From Caballeronia grimmiae (GTDB lineage: Bacteria > Pseudomonadota > Gammaproteobacteria > Burkholderiales > Burkholderiaceae): a stretch of 41,204 bases of DNA. How positions within the stretch are numbered: the first letter of the stretch is position 1; every line of letters begins with the position of its first letter. The notes under the pieces are model-generated. The model was not told the origin of the DNA. It worked only from the letters and a program-made list of their open reading frames with translations, and made no database searches. The stretch covers positions 1 through 41,204 of the forward strand of contig NZ_JFHE01000044.1 in NCBI RefSeq assembly GCF_000698555.1, written 5' to 3'. Position numbers and translations under genes: made by a program. Positions 18,403 through 25,948 of this stretch are shown here, in pieces.

Positions 18403-18936
18403 TCATGCACCGTTTCTGGCGAGTTCCGCCTGCACATGCCGCGCGTGATCGAGATGCGCGACGAATGCCGGCCGCACCTTCACCAGCAGCGCCTTCAGTT
18501 CCGCGTTCTTCGCGCTGGGGATGAGCGTCTTGTCGAGCGCATCGAGCACGCTTTGATGATAGGCCACCTCGTGATCGATATACGCCTTGTCGAAGCTGCC
18601 GCCCGATAACTGCTTCAACTTGGCGATGTTCGCGTCGCCGCCTTGCTTGAGGCTCTGGCTCGTCGGGCTGTCTTCAGGCGTCACGTCGAGCTTCTTCACC
18701 AGATCCGTCGCGGCCTTGTTGACGCCGCTGTGATCCGTGACCATCTGCTGCGCAAACGCTTTCACGTCCTTCGATTTCGTTTTGTCGCCAGCGAGCTTGC
18801 CCGCGTCGATATCGACCTGATTGGCGGTCACGACGATCGCGGCGATTTGCGGATCGGTCGGCCCAGCCCCTTGCGCACGGGACGCGATGCTCGTCAGCGC
18901 GAGCGCCGCCGCGAGCGCGAAATGAATGCGTTTCAT
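18403..18936 (-). CDS. Exported DUF4142 protein
   Basis: A 177-residue periplasmic protein with signal peptide MKRIHFALAAALALTSIASRAQG. A single helical DUF4142 domain follows (ferritin-like helical bundle in the wider family), with DPQIAAIVVTANQVDIDAGKLAGDKTKSKDVKAFAQQMVTDH and a second-half YIDHEVAYHQSVLD. The function of the family is unknown; the repeated His/Asp/Glu pattern allows metal binding but does not prove it. The ATG follows a GGAG site. The cupredoxin starts one base after its stop, so it is translationally coupled to the cupredoxin and sigma genes. Confidence 0.85.
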   Translation of the reverse strand: MKRIHFALAAALALTSIASRAQGAGPTDPQIAAIVVTANQVDIDAGKLAGDKTKSKDVKAFAQQMVTDHSGVNKAATDLVKKLDVTPEDSPTSQSLKQGGDANIAKLKQLSGGSFDKAYIDHEVAYHQSVLDALDKTLIPSAKNAELKALLVKVRPAFVAHLDHARHVQAELARNGA

Positions 18937-18971
18937 ATGACATCTCCGCGTATGAAGTGGCAGACACGGCA

Positions 18972-19000
18972 TTGGATGTCACGTCGAAGAAGCGCGTTCC
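18972..19000 (-). promoter_or_regulatory. Possible ECF/sigma-E-like promoter of the DUF4142-cupredoxin-sigma operon
   Basis: On the minus strand GGAAC (19000-18996) is followed after 19 bases by TCCAA (18976-18972), close to the GGAAC / TC-AA pattern of RpoE-like promoters. It is placed about 35 bases before the DUF4142 start. ECF factors often read their own promoter, so this would be an autoregulatory site. It rests on short motifs only. Confidence 0.35.
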
Positions 19001-19086
19001 CGCACCGCAGTCCAATCCCGGATTGCCCGCGCCGGCGGATCACGGTTACACTCGGACGCACACGAACCGGGCCTCGATCCAAGCGC

Positions 19087-20751
19087 ATGCTCAATGATCT
19101 CTGGTACAAGAACGCGGTCATCTATTGTCTGTCCGTCGGCGCGTTCATGGATGCGAACGGCGACGGCGTCGGCGATTTCCAGGGCTTGTTGCGGCGGCTC
19201 GACTATCTTCAGGGGCTCGGCGTCACCACGATATGGCTGATGCCGTTTCAGCCATCGCCGGGCCGCGACAACGGCTACGACATCTCCGACTACTACAACG
19301 TCGATCCGCGCTACGGCACGCTCGGCGATTTCGTGGAATTCACTCACGCGTGCCGTCAGCGCGGCTTGCGCGTGCTGATCGATCTGGTCGTGAATCACAC
19401 GTCGGATCAGCATCCGTGGTTCAAGGAAGCGAGGCGCGATCCGAATTCGAAGTATCGCGACTGGTACGTATGGTCGAAGAAGCGGCCGGCGGGCGCGGAC
19501 GACGGCGTGGTGTTTCCCGGCGTGCAGAAGTCCACGTGGACCTACGACAAGCAAGCCGCCCTGTGGTACTTCCACCGCTTCTACGACTTCCAGCCCGATC
19601 TCAACACGGCCAATCCGCACGTGCAGGCGGAGTTGCTGAAGATCATGGGTTTCTGGATTCAGCTCGGCGTCTCGGGGTTTCGCATGGACGCGGTGCCGTT
19701 CGTCATCGCGACCAAGGGCGCGCAGGTCAAGAAGCCGGCCCGTCAGTACGACATGCTCCGCATGTTTCGCGAGTTCCTGCAGTGGCGCGAAGGCGACGCG
19801 ATCATCCTCGCGGAAGCCAACGTGCTGCCTAACACCGACATGCAGTACTTCGGCGATGCCGGCGAGCGGCTGCAGATGATGTTCAACTTCCAGGTCAATC
19901 AGAACACCTTCTATGCGCTCGCGAGCGCCGATACCGTGCCGCTGAGAAAAGCGCTCGAAGCGACGAAATCGCGTGCGGCGACCGCGCAATGGGGCGTGTT
20001 CCTGCGCAATCACGACGAACTCGACCTTGGCCGCTTGTCGCCGAAGGAACGCGAAGCCGTGTTCGCGGCGTTCGGTCCCGAGCCGTCCATGCAGCTCTAC
20101 GAACGCGGCATCCGCCGGCGTCTTGCGCCGATGCTCGATGGCGACCGTCACCGGCTCGAACTGGCGTACAGCCTCATGCTGACGCTGCCGGGCACGCCCG
20201 TCGTGCGCTACGGCGATGAGATCGGCATGGGCGACGATCTGCGTCTGCCGGAACGCGAAAGCCTGCGCACGCCGATGCAATGGTCGACCGAGCCGCATGC
20301 GGGCTTCACGAAACATGCGCGTCCGGTTAGCCCGGTGATCTCGGGCGGACCGTATGGATATGAGCGCGTGAATGTCGCGAGCCAGCGAAGAGATCCCGAT
20401 TCGCTCCTGAACTGGATGGAGCGGATGATCCGCATGCGCAAGGAAGTGCCCGAGATAAGCTGGGGCGATTTCGCGATTCTTCGCACCTCGCGCGACGACG
20501 TGCTCGCGCTGCGCTACGACTGGCGCAACAACTCGGTCGTCTGTCTGCACAACTTCAGCGCGGCCGCGTGCACGGTGAAGTTCCGGGTCGGCGCGGCAGC
20601 GGGAGAAAGCGGCAAACTCGTCAACCTGCTTTCCGGCGATCACAGCGAAGGTAACGCGAAGGGCCAGCACAGTGTCGTGCTGGAACCGTATGGGTATCGC
20701 TGGTATCGCGTGGGCGGGCTCGACTATCTGCTGAAGCGAAGCGAGGTTTGA
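19087..20751 (+). CDS. GH13 alpha-amylase family enzyme, trehalose-synthase-like
   Basis: A 554-residue cytoplasmic GH13 enzyme most like trehalose synthase (TreS, maltose-trehalose interconversion) and its relatives. The barrel motifs are DLVVNH at 99-104, GFRMDAV with nucleophile D201, ILAEANV with acid/base E243, and FLRNHDE with D310. The stretch YFGDAGERLQMMFNFQVNQ also follows the TreS pattern. A C-terminal beta domain ends the chain. There is no signal peptide from the ATG at 19087, and the open frame further upstream is non-coding. It is divergent from the DUF4142-sigma operon with 150 bases between, so a shared stress link is possible. Other GH13 specificities cannot be excluded. Confidence 0.83.
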   Translation: MLNDLWYKNAVIYCLSVGAFMDANGDGVGDFQGLLRRLDYLQGLGVTTIWLMPFQPSPGRDNGYDISDYYNVDPRYGTLGDFVEFTHACRQRGLRVLIDLVVNHTSDQHPWFKEARRDPNSKYRDWYVWSKKRPAGADDGVVFPGVQKSTWTYDKQAALWYFHRFYDFQPDLNTANPHVQAELLKIMGFWIQLGVSGFRMDAVPFVIATKGAQVKKPARQYDMLRMFREFLQWREGDAIILAEANVLPNTDMQYFGDAGERLQMMFNFQVNQNTFYALASADTVPLRKALEATKSRAATAQWGVFLRNHDELDLGRLSPKEREAVFAAFGPEPSMQLYERGIRRRLAPMLDGDRHRLELAYSLMLTLPGTPVVRYGDEIGMGDDLRLPERESLRTPMQWSTEPHAGFTKHARPVSPVISGGPYGYERVNVASQRRDPDSLLNWMERMIRMRKEVPEISWGDFAILRTSRDDVLALRYDWRNNSVVCLHNFSAAACTVKFRVGAAAGESGKLVNLLSGDHSEGNAKGQHSVVLEPYGYRWYRVGGLDYLLKRSEV

Positions 20752-20769
20752 GCCGGGTTTGACTTCGCG

Positions 20770-21531
20770 TCAGCCCTTGACCAGTCCGCCGTCGACGACG
20801 AGATTTTGCCCTGTCACCGCGCGCGCCCACGGCGAGAGGAAGAACAACACGGCGTCGGCGAACTCGGCCGGCGTGGTGACGCGCCGCAGCGGCGTGAAAC
20901 CCGCGACCATGTCGAAGACCGCCTCGGGCGTCGCGCTGCTCGCGTCGGTGGTGCGCAACAGGCCGCCCGACACCATGTTGACGGTGATGCCGTCCGGCCC
21001 CAGATCGTTCGATGCGGTTCTCGTCAGCGCGAGCAATGCCGCTTTCGCCGCCGTGTAATCGTGATACGGCACGACGGGATTCTGGAAGAGATTCGTGCCG
21101 ACGTTCACGATGCGGCCAAAGCCAGCGGCGCGCATGTCGGGCAACGCGGCCTGGATCGTGTTGAGCGCGCCCTTGAGCGCGCCGTCGATCTGCTGCTGAA
21201 AGCGCGACCATCCGATGTCGCCGATCTTCGGGCGCGCGTCGCCATCGAAACTGAAGTCGGCCAGTGCGTTGTTCACCACCGCATGCACGGGCCGGCCGGT
21301 GCGTGCGCGCGCCTCGTCGAAAAGACGCGCGACGGATGCCGCATCGGTGACATCGCCCTGAAGCGCGACGACGCGCGGACCGAGCCGCTCGGCGAGCGCC
21401 ATCGCTCCGCTTTCGCTGCGGCGATAGTTCACGACGACGCCCGCGCCTTCGCGTGCGAGCGCCTCGACGATCGCGGCGCCCAGCCCGCGTGCGCCGCCGG
21501 TCACGAGTACGTTCTGTTCAGACAGCAGCAT
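20770..21531 (-). CDS. SDR-family oxidoreductase, FabG-like
   Basis: A 253-residue short-chain dehydrogenase. It has the nucleotide-binding TGGARGLG at 11-18, Y159 and K163 of YTAAK, and a C-terminal VTGQNLVVDGG. Two positions are unusual: the catalytic serine is T146 (13 before the tyrosine) and NNAG reads NNAL at 87-90. Thr can sometimes stand in for Ser, so activity is possible but not assured. The start is MLLSEQNVL at 21531; an ATG at 21567 would add 12 residues. It follows the glycosidase gene on the same strand after about 100 bases. The substrate is unknown. Confidence 0.85.
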   Translation of the reverse strand: MLLSEQNVLVTGGARGLGAAIVEALAREGAGVVVNYRRSESGAMALAERLGPRVVALQGDVTDAASVARLFDEARARTGRPVHAVVNNALADFSFDGDARPKIGDIGWSRFQQQIDGALKGALNTIQAALPDMRAAGFGRIVNVGTNLFQNPVVPYHDYTAAKAALLALTRTASNDLGPDGITVNMVSGGLLRTTDASSATPEAVFDMVAGFTPLRRVTTPAEFADAVLFFLSPWARAVTGQNLVVDGGLVKG

Positions 21532-21606
21532 CGGCGCCTCGAATTCGTTGTGGAATGATCGAGGCATTATGCCGGATGCCCTCGCGATCCGAAGGCGCGG
21601 TCCGCT

Positions 21607-21632
21607 CGACCCGTTCGACCCGTTGGACCGTT
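21607..21632. repeat. Short 9-base tandem repeat
   Basis: CGACCCGTT occurs twice in tandem and then degenerates to GGACCGTT, running into the glycosidase stop codon. It is probably simple slippage and has no visible role. Confidence 0.4.
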
Positions 21633-23022
21633 AGGCCGTCTTGACCGGATTCGCCGCAATGAAGTTCTTGAACGTGGCGTACGCCGGATTCTTCGTGACG
21701 CCATCGCCCTGAATCAGGCCATAGCTCGGGTCGATGACCGCGTACATCATCACGCTTTCAATGTTGTACTTGTCCTTGATTGCGTAGTACGACGCCATCG
21801 TTTCCTGCACATACGCCGATTGCGCCGTCGCCGAATCCGCCGAACCGGACCAGCCCCATTCCGTCAGCCAGATCGGCACGTTGAACGAGTCCTTCAGCAC
21901 TTGCAGCACGTTGATGCACGCGTTGTTGCGCCCCGCGCACTCGATCTTGCCCGAGCTGTGGTACCAGTGATACGTCGTGTAGTCCCACTGAAGCGTCGCC
22001 GCGCCCGATACGCCCGTCGCCGTGCCGTTCGGCGTGATGCCGTTCCACAGCATTTGCAGCGCGCGATAGGCCATCGGAATGCCGACGTTCACGCCGCACT
22101 TGATGGTCGGATCGACCGCCTTCACGCCCGCAATCATGCCGCGGATCACGCCCCGGAACGACGGCCACTCGGCCGGGTTCCAGTCCGACGTCTGGCTGCC
22201 GTCGCCGCCGAGTTGCAGGCCGACGGTATCCAGTTCGTTGCCGCATTCGATATGCGTGACGAGGCCCTTCAGCGGTTGCGTGCAGCGCACCGCGAAGTCA
22301 TAGCCGAGCGAATAGGCGGCGGCTTCCGTGCCCTTCGGGTCCCAGCCTGCCGAACGCGGATTGAGCACCGGCATGATGCCGACGCCGCTGCCTGCAAACG
22401 CGCCGCGCAGCGCCATCGCGAGCGTCATCGACATGCCCGCGTCGGCGGTGTCGCAGCGATACATCGTCACGCCGAGGTCTTTCAGAATGGCGAGCTGCTG
22501 CTCGGCGGTCATCGTGTTGTAGATGCCCGAGCCCCAGGCCATGTGGCCGTTGATGCCATAGAACAGCGACGTGTTCGACGGCTTCACCACGTTGCGCGGA
22601 TCGATCGTGCCGATGTTCTTCCACGGCGAGCCGTTCTGGTACCAGACGCCGCTCGAATTCTGCGCGTAGATGATGCCGTTGAAATACAGGATCAGCGCCT
22701 GCGCGACGCTCGAACCCGTCGACACGCCCGTGCCATTCTTCATCACCCGGCCGTTGAGCAGCGTCCACACCACACCGCTGCTGTCGGTGATGGAAGCCGC
22801 CGGCGGAGTCGTCGCGCCGGACAGAGAGACTGTGCTTGCCTTCGCAACGCTTTTCGCGACGCCGCCAGCGTCGCCTGCGGAGTCGGAGCCGCCGCCACAT
22901 GCCGACAATGCCGCGCCACCGGCGCCGGCCATCAATACCGACAGGAATCTGCGCCGCGAGAACGGCGCATCGCTGGACGCGACCGGTAAAAATTCCTTGG
23001 TGCTTTCTTTTGCGTTTTTCAT
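21631..23022 (-). CDS. Tat-exported lipoprotein glycoside hydrolase, clan GH-A-like
   Basis: A 463-residue protein. The N-terminus has a twin-arginine motif (FSRRRFLSV, 21-29) and then a lipobox LSAC with C42, so it should cross by Tat and be anchored as a lipoprotein. A Ser/Gly/Ala-rich linker and a small beta region (SGVVWTLLNGRVMKNGTG) lead into a TIM barrel at about 150-455. HIECGNELD with E263 is the likely acid/base and IWLTEWGWSGS with E388 the nucleophile, as in clan GH-A. The region around 85-145 resembles the 'SSGVVWTL..G.V..NG' module of polysaccharide-linked hydrolases. The exact GH family and substrate are not clear. The start lacks a ribosome site. Confidence 0.75.
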   Translation of the reverse strand: MKNAKESTKEFLPVASSDAPFSRRRFLSVLMAGAGGAALSACGGGSDSAGDAGGVAKSVAKASTVSLSGATTPPAASITDSSGVVWTLLNGRVMKNGTGVSTGSSVAQALILYFNGIIYAQNSSGVWYQNGSPWKNIGTIDPRNVVKPSNTSLFYGINGHMAWGSGIYNTMTAEQQLAILKDLGVTMYRCDTADAGMSMTLAMALRGAFAGSGVGIMPVLNPRSAGWDPKGTEAAAYSLGYDFAVRCTQPLKGLVTHIECGNELDTVGLQLGGDGSQTSDWNPAEWPSFRGVIRGMIAGVKAVDPTIKCGVNVGIPMAYRALQMLWNGITPNGTATGVSGAATLQWDYTTYHWYHSSGKIECAGRNNACINVLQVLKDSFNVPIWLTEWGWSGSADSATAQSAYVQETMASYYAIKDKYNIESVMMYAVIDPSYGLIQGDGVTKNPAYATFKNFIAANPVKTA

Positions 23023-23044
23023 GACAGGTAAGGAGGACCGTTAA

Positions 23045-23062
23045 AGTTCAATGATCTGAACT
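23045..23062. promoter_or_regulatory. Dyad AGTTCA-N6-TGAACT
   Basis: A perfect 6+6 inverted repeat about 25 bases before the glycosidase start. TATAGT on the minus strand, overlapping its far side, could be a -10 element. A regulator bound here would block or guide polymerase. Confidence 0.4.
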
Positions 23063-23177
23063 ATAGGCAGTTCTTTTTTACCTGTCGTCGTTACACTTTT
23101 TTACGTATGAAAATAAGTCGAAACATATTTCGCTCGGGCGACGCGCGAAAGAATCGCTTATTTATCGGTCGAAAGGG

Positions 23178-23261
23178 AAAACGTTTGCGATTGCGGGCGG
23201 CCAAGCTGGTAAGTAATACTTGAGCGCGCCGAAGGGACGCACTCAAGTTTCGCAAACGTTT
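23178..23261. promoter_or_regulatory. Paired LacI/PurR-type operators
   Basis: AAACGTTTGCGA (23179-23190) and its exact reverse complement TCGCAAACGTTT (23250-23261) are 59 bases apart. Each contains the palindrome AAACGTTT and resembles PurR/LacI-family operators (CGCAAACGTTT core). Two facing sites at this distance suit DNA looping. They lie about 155-240 bases before the glycosidase start. No LacI-family gene is in the window. Confidence 0.5.
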
Positions 23262-23319
23262 GAAAGTGAGGATGGAGTTCCGATAACAATTACCGGGTAC
23301 GTTTTACCGGAGTGAGCGA

Positions 23320-24351
23320 TTACATGTGGTCCGCTTCGATCACCGCGTCGGCGAACGCCTTGGGCGCTTCTTGCGGCAGGTTATGTCCGATGCCGCCCGA
23401 CACGTTGCGATGCTTGTACTTGCCCGTGAACTTCTTTGCGTACGCGGAAGGATCGGGATGCGGTGCGCCATTGGCGTCGCCTTCCATCGTGATGGTCGGC
23501 ACGCTGATCGTGGGGGCGCTCGCAAGACGCTGCTCGAGCGCGTCGTATTGCGGCTCGCCTTGCGCGAGACCGAGACGCCAGCGATAGTTGTGAATCACCA
23601 CGGCGACATGATCGGGATTCTCGAACGATCGCGCCGAGCGGTCATAGGTCGCGTCATCGAAGTCCCATTTGGGCGACGCCAGTTGCCAGATCAGCTTGTT
23701 GAAGTCGTGACGGTTCGCCTCGTAGCCCTTCTGCCCGCGCTCGGTCGCGAAGTAGAACTGATACCACCACGCGAGCTCGGCCTTCGGCGGCAGCGGCGTC
23801 TCATTCGCCTTCTGGCTGCCGATCAGATAGCCGCTCACCGACACCATCGACTTCACGCGCTCCGGCCACAGCGCCGCGATGATGTTCGCGGTGCGCGCGC
23901 CCCAGTCGAACGCACCGAAGCTCGCCTGCGGAATCTTGAGCGCATCCATGAGCGCGATGATGTCCACCGCCACCACGGCCTGCTGGCCATTGCGCGGCGT
24001 GTCGGCGGACAGGAAGCGCGTCGAACCGTAGCCGCGCAGATACGGCATGATCACGCGATAACCCTGCGCCGTGAGCAGCGGTGCGACCTCGGCGAAGCTG
24101 TAGATGTCGTAAGGCCAGCCATGCAGAAGAATCACGACGGGGCCATTCGCCGGCCCTGCTTCCACATAACCCACGTTGAGCGCGCCTGCATCGATCTGGC
24201 GGATATCGGCGAAGCCCGCCGTCGATGATGCCCGCGCCGGGCCGGATGTCTGCGCGAACGCGAAGTCGCTCAGGCCGAGCTGCATCGCGCCGACGCTTGC
24301 GATGGTCGTGCCGAGAAAGCGGCGGCGCCGCGCGTTGATCTCGTCCGTCAT
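23320..24351 (-). CDS. Tat-exported alpha/beta-hydrolase, epoxide hydrolase-like
   Basis: A 343-residue exported hydrolase with a Tat-type signal (NARRRRFLGTT then a hydrophobic stretch, cut near AFA-Q, residue 33). The alpha/beta-hydrolase core shows HGWP at 77-80 (oxyanion hole), nucleophile D149 in FGAFDWGAR as in epoxide hydrolases and haloalkane dehalogenases, and GIGH with H323. A strong AAGGAG precedes the ATG. It ends an operon with an M81 peptidase and an ACS-type transporter. An aspartate nucleophile argues against a plain esterase; the substrate is unknown. Confidence 0.85.
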   Translation of the reverse strand: MTDEINARRRRFLGTTIASVGAMQLGLSDFAFAQTSGPARASSTAGFADIRQIDAGALNVGYVEAGPANGPVVILLHGWPYDIYSFAEVAPLLTAQGYRVIMPYLRGYGSTRFLSADTPRNGQQAVVAVDIIALMDALKIPQASFGAFDWGARTANIIAALWPERVKSMVSVSGYLIGSQKANETPLPPKAELAWWYQFYFATERGQKGYEANRHDFNKLIWQLASPKWDFDDATYDRSARSFENPDHVAVVIHNYRWRLGLAQGEPQYDALEQRLASAPTISVPTITMEGDANGAPHPDPSAYAKKFTGKYKHRNVSGGIGHNLPQEAPKAFADAVIEADHM

Positions 24352-24406
24352 GGTGTTTTTCTCCTTTCCGTTGATGTTTCGTATCGAATGAGCGAGGCGG
24401 CGATAG

Positions 24407-25912
24407 TCACGCAGCCGATGCGCGCAACGCGGCCAACGTCGGCCCCATCGGGCGCACACGCATGCGCGCGTCGAGATTGCGCCACGGCAGATCGGCCGGA
24501 TCGGCGGCCATCGGACCCGGCGCTTTGGCGACGAGAATGCGCGCCGCGATCGGCTCGAAATCGGCGCGAAAATGCACCGAGCTCTTGTTCACGAGAACTT
24601 TCATGCGTTCGGGCTCGATGCCCGCCACGCGAAAGAGATTGCGATCGAACACTTGCATCTTGATGCTGCTCACCGCGATCCGCACGCCTTCGATGCGCAG
24701 ACACGCGGTCGGCCCGAGTTCGCCGGTCATGCCGTTGAGCATCGGGCCATCGAAACGGAAACGGCCATCCGACAGATACTCGACTTCGAACTCGCCTTCA
24801 AGGGGTGAGTCGCCCGGCACGTTCGAGCCGCCGCCGAGCGCAAGCCTGATGCGCGCGCCCACACCCGCCCGATGCGCGGCTTTTGCCGCCTGCTCGTCCC
24901 AGATGACGCCCACGGCGGCCTCTTGCGCGCCGTTTCGCAACAGCGCGCGGACCATGCCCATCGTGTTGGAATCGCCGCCCACGCCGGGGTTGTCCTGCGT
25001 ATCGGCGATGATGACCGGGCCGGATGCATCGCGGCTCGCGTCGATGGCTTCGCGGGCGGCTTCATCGGGCGTGAGGAACGGCACGTCCCAGCGGGCTTCG
25101 TCATCGACGAGTTGCGTGAGGAGCGTATCGACCGCACGGTCCGCCGATGCCTGATCGAGCGCGTAGCCCCAGAAAACCGGACCGCATTCCTCGAAGTCCG
25201 ATGCCGGAAATCCCGGCGCAAAGGATAACGAAACAACTTCGCGTTCGATCGTTTCCAGCGTGCCATACATACCACGCGCCGGCTCGACGAGTGTGCACAT
25301 GCCATTCACCGGAATCAGGAACGGCACGCGGCGCATCGCGCGATGGAACGGCTTGCCATGCTCGATGCGTTGCGCAAGCAACTGCCCGGCGCGCAGTCCG
25401 GTCTCGGCCATGTCGACATGCGGATACGTGCGATACGCGACGAGCGCATCGGCGAGTTCGAACATGCGTGACGTCACGTTCGCATGCAGATCGAGCGATA
25501 CCACGAGCGGCATCGCATCGCCGACGATGCGCCGCACGCGCGCCAGCAACTCGCCTTCGCCGTCATCGAGATGCTCGGTGACCATTGCGCCGTGCAGGTC
25601 GAGATAGATCGCATCGAAGCCGCCCTTCCTCACCTGATCGACGATGACGCCCGCGATGCGCTCGTACGCATCCTCCGTCACGTGCGCCGATGCGCTCGCG
25701 CCCGCCCAGATGACCGGCAGCAGTTCGTGGCCGCGCGCTTCGGCCCATTGAATGAAGCCGCCTATCGGCACGTTCACGTCGCGGAGCTTCAGCACATCGG
25801 CACCGTGCGCCATCGGCGGGAAGCCTTCGCCCTGGATGAAGCTCTGGTAAGTGGCCTTCGTCGGCGCGAAGGTGTTCGTTTCGTGCTGGAATCCTGCGAT
25901 CAGAATCTTCAT
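24407..25912 (-). CDS. M81 family metallopeptidase (MlrC-like)
   Basis: A 501-residue protein of the MlrC family, named after the enzyme that finishes microcystin breakdown in Sphingomonas. Family blocks are visible in order: AGFQHETNTFAP at the start, YLDLHGAMVTEHLDDGEGELL near 100-120, VSLDLHANVT near 140, and YRTYPHVDMAETG near 160, with His/Asp/Glu positions fit for zinc. Most members outside microcystin degraders have unknown substrates, perhaps small peptides or cyclic amides. The ATG follows AAGGAG. Its neighbours, an MFS transporter before and an exported hydrolase after, suggest uptake and breakdown of one compound. Confidence 0.88.
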   Translation of the reverse strand: MKILIAGFQHETNTFAPTKATYQSFIQGEGFPPMAHGADVLKLRDVNVPIGGFIQWAEARGHELLPVIWAGASASAHVTEDAYERIAGVIVDQVRKGGFDAIYLDLHGAMVTEHLDDGEGELLARVRRIVGDAMPLVVSLDLHANVTSRMFELADALVAYRTYPHVDMAETGLRAGQLLAQRIEHGKPFHRAMRRVPFLIPVNGMCTLVEPARGMYGTLETIEREVVSLSFAPGFPASDFEECGPVFWGYALDQASADRAVDTLLTQLVDDEARWDVPFLTPDEAAREAIDASRDASGPVIIADTQDNPGVGGDSNTMGMVRALLRNGAQEAAVGVIWDEQAAKAAHRAGVGARIRLALGGGSNVPGDSPLEGEFEVEYLSDGRFRFDGPMLNGMTGELGPTACLRIEGVRIAVSSIKMQVFDRNLFRVAGIEPERMKVLVNKSSVHFRADFEPIAARILVAKAPGPMAADPADLPWRNLDARMRVRPMGPTLAALRASAA

Positions 25913-25948
25913 GTTGGCGCTCCTTGGGAGATCGTCTTCGATGGAAAA

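Larger units (their letters stand above)
23023..23319. other. 297-base regulatory intergenic region
   Basis: This AT-richer gap separates the leftward glycosidase start from the leftward alpha/beta-hydrolase end, so it should hold the glycosidase promoter. It contains an AGTTCA-N6-TGAACT dyad and two PurR/LacI-type motifs, listed separately. No gene is supported inside it. The drop in G+C marks it as control DNA. Confidence 0.6.

Noticed and set aside
18979..20670. 563-codon open frame antisense to the GH13 gene
   Set aside because: Composition typical of an antisense shadow; the GH13 catalytic motifs lie on the other strand.
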